35,298 nt of DNA from Nocardia alni (GTDB taxonomy: Bacteria > Actinomycetota > Actinomycetes > Mycobacteriales > Mycobacteriaceae), in contig NZ_JAGPOX010000104.1 of the NCBI RefSeq assembly GCF_019038435.1, positions 1 through 35,298 of the forward strand. Reading direction: 5' to 3'. Every line of letters begins with the position of its first letter. Positions within the stretch are counted from its first letter, which is position 1. The position numbers and the translations under genes were made by a program. A model generated the notes under the pieces. It saw nothing but the letters and a program-made list of their open reading frames with translations, was not told the DNA's origin and did no database searches. This document shows, piece by piece, positions 15,629-24,100 of the stretch.

Positions 15629-17026
15629 GTGGACACCGTCCACCGGCCGTTGCCGGAACTTCCAGATACCACCGATCCGAACGCCCTCGTAGTCGCGTTC
15701 GCCTCGAATCCGGCATTTCGCGCCGCCGAATGGAGCGAGCTCACCACGCCCGCGAACCCGTACCGCAGGCCGGTGCGACCCGACGATCTGGCATGGGTCA
15801 AGTACCACGAGACGATGCCCGCGCCGAAAGCCTTGCGCCTGAGCGCATTACTGGGCCATCGCATGCTGCGCAACATCTACGACCTCGAGTCCACCCTCAT
15901 CGCGCCCGCCGACGGCGTGGATACGGTCAACCAGGACCGCGCCGACTTCTACAGCCGGGACAACCGCGTGCGGTCCGCATTGGCGCGCCCGGTGCTCGAG
16001 CGCCACCTGTTCGACTTCCTGGGCGACAGCGGCGGCGGCGACGCACTCGACCTGGCGCGCGCGGCCGTGCGGCGATTGTCCGAGAACACTCCGGAAGCCG
16101 CACGGGCCGCCGAAAAGATTACCGGTGCAAAGGAAGCCGCCGTCTTTCTGCTCATCCAGTACCACGGCCTCATGCCTGCCGTCCGGGAGGCGCTCGGGCG
16201 CGCCGGTGTCGGCGAATATCCGCGTCATCTCGACGGCCTGCAAACCGCCCTGCTGGGGTCGTATCAGCAGTGGATCGCGCTGCGCTCGTCCTACCGCGAA
16301 CTATTGGACGCGGCGGGTCTGGCGCAGACTCCCAGCGCGCAATGGCAACTGCTGCTGGGCACCTCCCTGGCCCGGGGCAATCACCTGTTGTCGCTCGCCG
16401 CCGACCCGGCGCGGCTGCCCGAACTCGTCGGCGCGGCGATCTATCTGCACCTGGCCGGGGCACGCGATACCGCCGCGCTGCGGCCGCTGCTCGAACGCGG
16501 CCTCGGATCCGGTACGAATCTCGCCGGATTCGATCTCGGTATCGGCTGGTCGGTCGACCTCGACGAGTTCTTGGAAGAGACTCTCGCGGCACTGGTGACC
16601 TCCTACGGCGAGCAGGCTTCCCGCGCGTTCGGCCGCGGATTCGCCGCCGCCGAACGCCTGCACGATTTGTGGGACGGCGACCTGGCCACCCAGATCACCT
16701 GGGCCGATCAGATCGAACTGCACCAGGAGTACGCCGAGAAGATCCACCGCTACCTCGAGGACAACGAGATCGTCGTCGACCTGGACACATTCGTGGAGAG
16801 CGAGGAGGAGACCTCGACCACCCATGTGCACAACGAGCACCGGCTGGTGATGATCGAAGAGGGGCAGATGCACTTCTGGAACAACGTCACCCACAAGATC
16901 GAGCTGTGCACCGGCGACAAGATCCTCATCCCGGTGTCACGACTGCACGGGTCCACCGTGCTGTCCGGCGTATGTACCTATCACCAGCCCATCATTCCCG
17001 ACGATCTGCTACGAAAGATCGTCTGA
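15629..17026 (+). CDS. SznF-like protein with C-terminal cupin; candidate N-N-bond-forming enzyme
   Basis: The protein has 465 residues from GTG 15629. It is all-helical to about residue 375, then a cupin with motif 1 HVHNEHRLVMIEEG (H399, H401) and motif 2 GDKILIPVSRLHG (H440). I recall SznF, the streptozotocin N-nitrosourea synthase, as 471 residues: helical N-domain, haem-oxygenase-like diiron domain, and a cupin with iron on H407, H409 and H448. Length, order and the 39-residue His spacing match. In the helical middle, however, the expected HxxxDxxH ligand motif is not seen; the best-placed segment reads GFDLGIGWSVDLDEF, so the diiron site seems lost. The gene lies 2 bp before a YqcI/YcgG-family hydroxylase gene, which could supply the N-hydroxylated arginine for cupin-dependent rearrangement. 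A stand-alone cupin oxygenase of another kind is the alternative. Confidence 0.72.
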   Translation: MDTVHRPLPELPDTTDPNALVVAFASNPAFRAAEWSELTTPANPYRRPVRPDDLAWVKYHETMPAPKALRLSALLGHRMLRNIYDLESTLIAPADGVDTVNQDRADFYSRDNRVRSALARPVLERHLFDFLGDSGGGDALDLARAAVRRLSENTPEAARAAEKITGAKEAAVFLLIQYHGLMPAVREALGRAGVGEYPRHLDGLQTALLGSYQQWIALRSSYRELLDAAGLAQTPSAQWQLLLGTSLARGNHLLSLAADPARLPELVGAAIYLHLAGARDTAALRPLLERGLGSGTNLAGFDLGIGWSVDLDEFLEETLAALVTSYGEQASRAFGRGFAAAERLHDLWDGDLATQITWADQIELHQEYAEKIHRYLEDNEIVVDLDTFVESEEETSTTHVHNEHRLVMIEEGQMHFWNNVTHKIELCTGDKILIPVSRLHGSTVLSGVCTYHQPIIPDDLLRKIV

Positions 17027-17028
17027 CG

Positions 17029-17805
17029 ATGGAGAGTGACAGTAGTTCCAGCCCAACCGAATCCGATCGCCTCCGCCGCGTGACCCTCGGCGCCCTGCCC
17101 GAGTGGGGCGTCAAACACGGCCTGGAGTTGCTGGACCTGATCGGATTGCCCGAGAACGGCTTTCCCTGCACGTTCGCCGTACGTGGCGCACGGACCGAGG
17201 GATTGCGATTCGGATTCATCGACGAACTCTACGATCGCGACGCCCGCGAGGGCCTTCGCGTCATTCTCCGGCAGTATCTCGCGATGTATCAATCCATTTC
17301 GCGCGAGACCTCGCTGATCGTGTTCTTCCACACCGACGAGCCGGACGATTCGCTGTCCGGATACTTCGGGACGTTCTGGGAGATCCTGCAGGACCTGCAC
17401 GACGGAGATACCACCGGGTGGCCCGCGGGGATCCCGCAGAATATCGATCATCCGATGTGGGAGTACGTCTTCGAGGGCACGCCCATGTTCGTGGTGTGCA
17501 GCACGCCGGCGCACGTCCGGCGTCGCAGCCGCCACAGCCCGATCTTCTACATCACCTTCCAACCGCAATGGGTCTTCGAGAACATCAAGCCCGACACCAG
17601 GGCCGGCCAGCTGGCACGCAAGAGCATCCGCAAGAGATTGGTCGCATTCGACGACGGCCTCGAACCGTCTGCGGCGCTGGGTAATTACGGCGATCCGGAC
17701 AACCGGGAGTGGCTGCAGTACTTCCTGCCCGACGACAACGAATCGGGCTCGCCCACCGGGGGCTGTCCTTTCCTGCACCGCGCGCGACCGCCGTTGTCCG
17801 ACTGA
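17029..17805 (+). CDS. YqcI/YcgG-family protein, candidate haem-dependent arginine N-hydroxylase
   Basis: The protein has 258 residues from ATG 17029, two bases after the SznF-like stop. Family hallmarks are FPCTFAVRGA, GLRFGFIDELYD, an RQYLAMYQS helix, FWEILQDLHDGD, WPAGIPQNIDHPMWEYVFEG, the RRRSRHSPIFYITFQPQWVF core and the terminal CPF (C246). Proteins of this family were long uncharacterised. AglA of the argolaphos pathway is, as I recall, a haem-dependent N-hydroxylase of an arginine guanidine group. Here it most likely N-hydroxylates free or carrier-bound arginine to feed the upstream cupin protein, giving an N-nitroso or diazeniumdiolate amino acid for the NRPS. It is soluble and cytoplasmic. 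Family assignment is strong; substrate is inferred. Confidence 0.85.
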   Translation: MESDSSSSPTESDRLRRVTLGALPEWGVKHGLELLDLIGLPENGFPCTFAVRGARTEGLRFGFIDELYDRDAREGLRVILRQYLAMYQSISRETSLIVFFHTDEPDDSLSGYFGTFWEILQDLHDGDTTGWPAGIPQNIDHPMWEYVFEGTPMFVVCSTPAHVRRRSRHSPIFYITFQPQWVFENIKPDTRAGQLARKSIRKRLVAFDDGLEPSAALGNYGDPDNREWLQYFLPDDNESGSPTGGCPFLHRARPPLSD

Positions 17806-17834
17806 GCGGCTCGAAGGCTATCGCGGAGATCTCA

Positions 17835-18104
17835 ATGGAAGAAGTAGAAGAACACATGTCCGACAGGCTCGACGGTAACGATTTATTGCGCAGACTGGTC
17901 GGCGAGGCGACGGGGGCCGATGCCGAGTCCCTGGACACCGACGCCAATCTCATGGCGCTGGGACTGGATTCGGTGCGCGTGATGAAGATATCCGGCCTGC
18001 TGCGGCGCGAGGGAATTCGAATGCGGTTCGCGGACATGATGTCCGAGCCGACGCTCGGGGCCTGGCTGCGGCTGACCGGCGAAATCCCCACGGACGCGTC
18101 ATGA
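17835..18104 (+). CDS. Stand-alone acyl/aryl carrier protein
   Basis: The protein has 89 residues from ATG 17835, with GGAG upstream. It is a four-helix carrier with the phosphopantetheine site in LGLDSVRVMKI; the GLDSVRxM form is closest to free aryl or peptidyl carriers of siderophore systems (EntB/DhbB-like ArCP) rather than fatty-acid ACP (DSLD). No adenylating enzyme for it lies in the window. It overlaps the next gene by ATGA and precedes a ketosynthase, so it probably presents the starter acyl or aryl unit, or the modified amino acid, to the first megasynthase. Confidence 0.87.
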   Translation: MEEVEEHMSDRLDGNDLLRRLVGEATGADAESLDTDANLMALGLDSVRVMKISGLLRREGIRMRFADMMSEPTLGAWLRLTGEIPTDAS

Positions 18105-21100
18105 GTGAGAGCAGCGACGCCGTCGCCGTGGTCGGGCTGGCGCTGCGCACCGCGGGCGCACAGACGCCGGAGGAGTTCTGGGCGCTGTTGCGCGACGGCC
18201 GCGAGGCATTGATCACCAGCACCGACGAGCAACTGCGCGGGGCCGGGCTCAGCGACGCCGAACTGGCCGATCCCGCCCTGGTCCGCACCCGTCCGCTGCT
18301 GGACGGCATCGAGCAGTTCGATCCGGGGCACTTCGGCTTCACCCCTCGGGAGGCCGCGCTCACCGACCCCCAGTTGCGGCTGCTCCTCGAATGTTCCCAT
18401 GAGGCAATGGAATCGGCCGCCGTCGACCCGGCCCGATTCGACGGCGCGATCAGCGTCTTCGCGGGAACCGGGCCGGATTCGTATTACACGCACCACCTGC
18501 TGCCGCGGGAACGGCACGATCCGGCCGCACGCATGGACCATCTCCTGGGTAACAGCAAGGATTTCGTCGCCGCACGCATCGCCTGGTCGCTGGGGTTGCG
18601 CGGCCCAGCGGTCAACGTGCAGGCGGGATGCGCCACCTCGTTGGTCGCGGTGCACCTGGCCGCACAGAGCCTGCTGGCGGGCGAGTCCGATCTGGCGCTG
18701 GCCGGCGGCGCGACGGTGTACGTGCCGCAGCACACCGGTTATCGGTACCGCGAGGGCGGCATCAACTCGCCCGACGGGCGTTGCCGCGCCTTCTCGGCCG
18801 AGGCCGACGGCACCACCCCCGGCGACGGTGTCGCGGTGCTGGCGCTGCGTCGGCTGGCCGACGCGCTCGCCGACGGGGATCCCATTCTCGGCATTCTGGA
18901 GTCGACGGCGGTGAACAACGACGGTTCGGGCAAGGCCGGATTCGCCGCACCCGATGCCGGGGCACAGGCCGAGGCGGTGGCCGAGGCCCTGGGCGTCGCG
19001 GGGATCGAGGCCGACGACCTGGACTACCTCGAAGCACACGGCACCGGCACGCCGCTCGGCGATGAAATCGAGATCGCCGCCCTCAGTGCGGGATTCGAGG
19101 GCCTGCTCCGCGACCCGGCCCACCGGGTGTGGATCGGCACACACAAACCCAATGTCGGCGACACCTGGGCCGCCGCGGGCGCCCTCGGCCTGGCCAAGGT
19201 GCTGCTGTCGCTCACCCACGACCAGCTGCCACCGAGTATCAACGGCACGCCGCTCAATCCGCGCATCGACTTCGACGCCACACCGTTCGCGGTCAACCAC
19301 GCCCTGCGGGCCTGGCCCGCACCCGAGACCGGCCGCCCGAGGCGGGCCGGTGTCCACGTATTCGGACTCGGCGGCACCAACGCGCACGCGATCGTCGCAC
19401 AAGCACCGGACCGCGCGCCCGCGACCCCGCCGCGCGCCGCGGAGCTGCTGCCCCTGTCCGCCCGCAGCGCCACCCAACTGCGCGAGGTCCGGAAAACACT
19501 AGCCGATTACCTTGCCACACACCCGAACACCGACATTCGAGCCTTCGCGTGGACCCTGCAATCCGGCCGCCGCGAACATCCGGTCCGGGCCGCGTTCATC
19601 GTCACCGATCCAGGGGACGCCGAACGCACGCTCCGCGACGACTCGTGCGAATCGTCGAACTTCATCACGCCGACCTCGAACACACCCCCCGGCCCCGACA
19701 TCGACCGCCTCACCACCGACGAATACCTCGCGGCCCTGCGCACAGTCGGCCACGCCTGGCTGAACAACCGAGACGATATCGATCCGACGAGCCTACGCGG
19801 CAACCACACCCCACTCCGACTCGCGATCCCCGGCCACCCGTACCTCCGACACCGCTGCTGGGCAGAGCCCCCGCCACCGCAGACAGCCATCTATCCAGCC
19901 ACAGCACCATCGGCGCCGGCCCAACCCCACCCGAACACACTGCCACACAACGTAAAGCCCAACTCGGCAACCGAGACCACGACGGAAGCGGACCCAGCCC
20001 TCAGCACCGCCACGCAACCGTCGGCACCGGGGCATCCCCGCCCGCAAACCCTGGTGCCCTACGTCGCCCCCGGTTCAGCGACCGAGACGACGGCGACCCG
20101 AATCCAGGCCGTGAATCGCTCAGCGTCGGCTCATCCCCACCCGAACGCACTGCCCCACGTCGCGCCCAGGTCGACAACCCAGACCACGGCAGAGGCGGTC
20201 CCAGCGCCGAATGCGACCACAACTGCTGCCATGGAACCATCGACACCACCACACCAGGTAGCATCCAACTCGACGACCGAGACTGCGAGAGAAGCAGACT
20301 CAGCACCAAGCGCCGCCACCAGACCGGCTGTGGAGCTGTCGGCACCAGGCCATCCCCGGCCGGAAACACTGCCACACCACATCACACCCAGCTCGATAAC
20401 CGACACCACGGCGGATCCAGTTCCGGCGCCCAACGCAGCCACGAGTGCTGCCATGGAACCATCGACACTGCCACGCCACGTGGCACCAGATTCGAGAACC
20501 GGGACCAGGGGAGCAGCAGACCCAGCACCGAACGCAGTCAGCGGTCCGGCCGTGGAGCTGTGGGCACCGGGCCATCCCCGGCCGGAAACACTGCCGCCCT
20601 ACGTCGCGCCTAGCTCTGCAACCGAGACGACGGTGACGCGAATCTGGGCCGTGGAGTTCGGGTTCGACCGGATTGGTGTGCGCGACGAGTTTTTTGATCT
20701 CGGCGGGCATTCGCTGCTGGCGGCGCGCATCATCGACCGGATGCGCGACGAGTGCGCTGTGGCCTTGTCGGTGCGCGATCTACTTGCCGAGGCGTCTACG
20801 CCCGCCGCACTGGCAGCGCTGATCGAAACTCGTGGGCAGGTCGATGCAGCGGCCGTAGCCGACACCGCGGCCAGTGCCGACACCACATCCGAGGACCGGA
20901 CGATCATCGGGTACCGGGGCATGCGCATTCCCCTCAGCGCCGCACAGCGGCGGATGTGGTTGTTCATGCGGCTGTATCCGACCTCGAATGCCTACAACAT
21001 CGGGTTCCCGATGCGGCTGCGCGGCACCGTGGATGTCGGGGCATTGCGGCGCGCCGTGGCCGGGTTGCTGACCCGGCACGATGTGCTGCGGACCCGGTTC

Positions 21101-24100
21101 GTACTGCACGAGGGCACGCCGTTCGCCGTCGTCGACGAGCCGGACGAGGCCGTGGATGTGCTGATGGTGCGCGATGGCGAGCACGACGAGCGCACCGCCG
21201 AGCGGTGGATCGCCGACGCCGACGCCACCCCGTTCGACCTCGGGAGCGGTCCGCTGGTGCGGCTCGCGTTCGCGCCCGCCGAGGACCCGCAGGGCCCGCA
21301 CCTGATGCTGCTCTGCGCGCATCACAGTGTCGCCGACGGTATGAGCCTGGCGATCCTGCACGCGGAGTTGGCCGAGCTCTACGCGGCCGATCTCGAGGGC
21401 CGCGCAGCGCGGTTGTCCGGCACCGTATCCCAGTTTCCCGATCTCATGCTGCGCCGCGAGGATCCCGAGCAACAGGCCGAACGCTCTGCCGCACTGGACT
21501 ATTGGCGCGATCGGCTCGCGGGCGAGCCCGCGGCGCTCGACCTGCCCACCGATCGGCCGCGTCCGGACACCCCGACATTCGCCGGGCACGCGCACGCCTT
21601 CGACCTCGATGTGGCACCGTCGGCCGCGCTGCGCGCGCTCGCGCAGCGTCATCGCGCGAGCACCTTCGCCCTGGTCACCGCGGCGTTCATCACCGTGCTG
21701 CACCGTCTCACAGGCCAGACCGACATCCTGGCCGGCACCGTCACCCACGGTCGGCTCGGCGCACCCGAACGTGATGCCGTCGGCTGCTTCGCCGACACCG
21801 TTCTGCTGCGCGAACGCATCGATCCCGATCGCACCTTCAGTGAACTGCTCACCCAGGTGCGCGATACCGTCACCGAGGCGCTGGCCCATCAGCCGGTCGC
21901 ATTCGACGAACTCGTCGCCGAACTCGGCTGGGACGCAACGCCCAACCGCGCGCCGCTGCCGCAGGCCATGGTGATCGGCCAGCAGCCGGTCCACCCCATC
22001 CGCATGGGCCGGGCCGAGGGGGAGCCGATCGTCGACCAGGTCGACACCGCCCGGTTCGACCTGGTGTGCAACGTCTGGGAGGAGCACGATCGCATCCACG
22101 GCGCGGTGACCGGCGCGCTGGACATCTTCGCCCCCGACACCATCGCCCGCATCGCCGAATCGATCTCCGTGGCGCTGGAATCCATTGCTGCCGAGCCGGA
22201 TTCGCCGATCGCCGACATCGCGATCATCGCACCGGCCCAGCGGGAACTACTACACACACAGTGGACCGGCGCGGCGCACCCGGACTCGGCCGCGGTGAGC
22301 CGCACCGGAATTCCACGCGGCGCTCGTCCGCCCGCACTGCACGAACTCGTGCTGGACGCGGCACGGCGCACACCATCGGCGGTGGCCGTCACCGCGGGCT
22401 CGCAGACGCTCACCTACGATGAACTGCTCGCGGAGTCCGAACGCCTCGCCTACCGGCTGCTCGACGCAGGAGTCGCACCCGAGCAGATCGTCGCGGTGTC
22501 GCTGCCCCGCGGCATCGACTATGTCGTTGCGCTGCTGGGAGTTCTGCGCGCGGGCGCGGCATTCGTGCCCGTCGACACCGGGTGGCCCGGGGAACGCCGG
22601 CGACAGGTGCTCGAGCAGGCGGGCGTCTCGGTCGTGATCGCCGACAAGCCGGGACCAGCCAGTGCCACCGTGATCGCCGCCGAGCCGGGGCCGGCCACAG
22701 TCGGCGTCGCCGCCCAGCCGTCCCGGACCGTGGCCTCGCTCGAGGTGATCGACATGCACGACGAGTCCGAACCGGGATGGCACGAGCTACCGGAGGTCAC
22801 CCCCGAGCAGGTGGCGTACGTGATGTTCACCTCCGGCTCGACCGGCACGCCCAAGGGCGTGATGATCCGGCACGGGGCCATCGGCTACCGGCTGCGCTGG
22901 CAACAGGATCTGCTGCGGTTCGGGCCGGCCGACTGCGTGCTGTTCAAAGCGCCGCTGGGCTTCGACATCTCGATCAACGAGATCTTCCTCCCGCTCGCCG
23001 TCGGGGGTCGGCTCGCCATCGTGGACGCGGAGCGCGAGGCCGATATCGGGCATCTGCTGGAGGTGATCGAACGCGATCGTGTCACCTTCTTCTACGTCGT
23101 CGCCTCTATGCTCGATCTCATCCTCGACCGCCGAGACGGCGCCGCCAAGGCGCGCTCGCTGCGGTATGTGTGGTGTGGCGGTGAGGCTTTGACCGACGAG
23201 TTGTATCTGCGGTTCGCCGCCGCCTTCCCCGACGCCACCATGTTCCACGGCTACGGTCCCGCCGAGGCGACCATCGGGGTAGCGTGCCGCCGTTACACTC
23301 CCTCGGCCGAATCAGAGGCGAGTTCCGGACGGATCGAATCCCACGCCGACCTAGCGGATCGCGACCGGGCGCACAGCCCCTCTCCAACCACTCGATCGGC
23401 GAGAACACACGCGGTCACGATGGGAACTCCCAATCCCGGTGCGCGCGTGTATGTCCTGGATCAGAGAATGCGTCCAGCGCCCGTCGGTGTGGTGGGTGAG
23501 TTGTATATCGGCGGCCTGCCGCTGGGGCGCGGCTATGTCAACGCCGCCGGGCGAACTGCGGAATCTTTTGTCGCCGACACCGTTTCCGGGCTGCCCGGCG
23601 CACGGCTCTATCGCACAGGCGATCTGGCGAAGTTCACCACCGGCGGGGAGCTGCTGTTCTGCGGCCGCGCCGACCACCAGGTCAAGGTGCATGGATACCG
23701 GGTGGAACTCGCCGAGGTGGAAGCCGTGGCGATGCGGCATCCGGCGGTACGCCGCGCCGCCGTCGTCCTGGATTCCGATGGCGAACTCGCGGCGTTCTGC
23801 CAACCGGACGACGGTGCGCACTGCGACGCACACACGCTGCGGCAGTGGTTCATCCAGTCGGTACCGCCGTTCATGGTTCCGCGCGGCATCACCGTCGTCG
23901 ATCGGATTCCCCTGACCACGGCGGGCAAGCTCGACCGCAAGAGGCTTGCCGCACTGGCGGTCCCCGCCGAGGACCACGCACCCGACCGCATCGCGCCCGA
24001 TGGCGCCACCGAGCTGACACTCGCCCGGATCTGGTGCGCCGTACTCGGTGTCGAGTCGGTCGGATCGAATCGCAACTTCTTCGAGCTCGGCGGCCATTCC

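Noticed and set aside
16790..17026. Acireductone dioxygenase or another simple cupin enzyme
   Set aside because: The cupin is only the C-terminal fifth of a 465-residue helical protein, and length and His spacing fit SznF better; no methionine-salvage genes are nearby.
19900..20640. CRISPR-like or transposon-end repeats
   Set aside because: Repeats are in-frame, diverged, contiguous and coding; there are no spacers, no cas genes and no transposase.
20780..22099. 439-codon minus-strand open frame inside the first megasynthase
   Set aside because: It is the mirror of the C domain, with no recognisable motifs or ribosome-binding site; a shadow frame.
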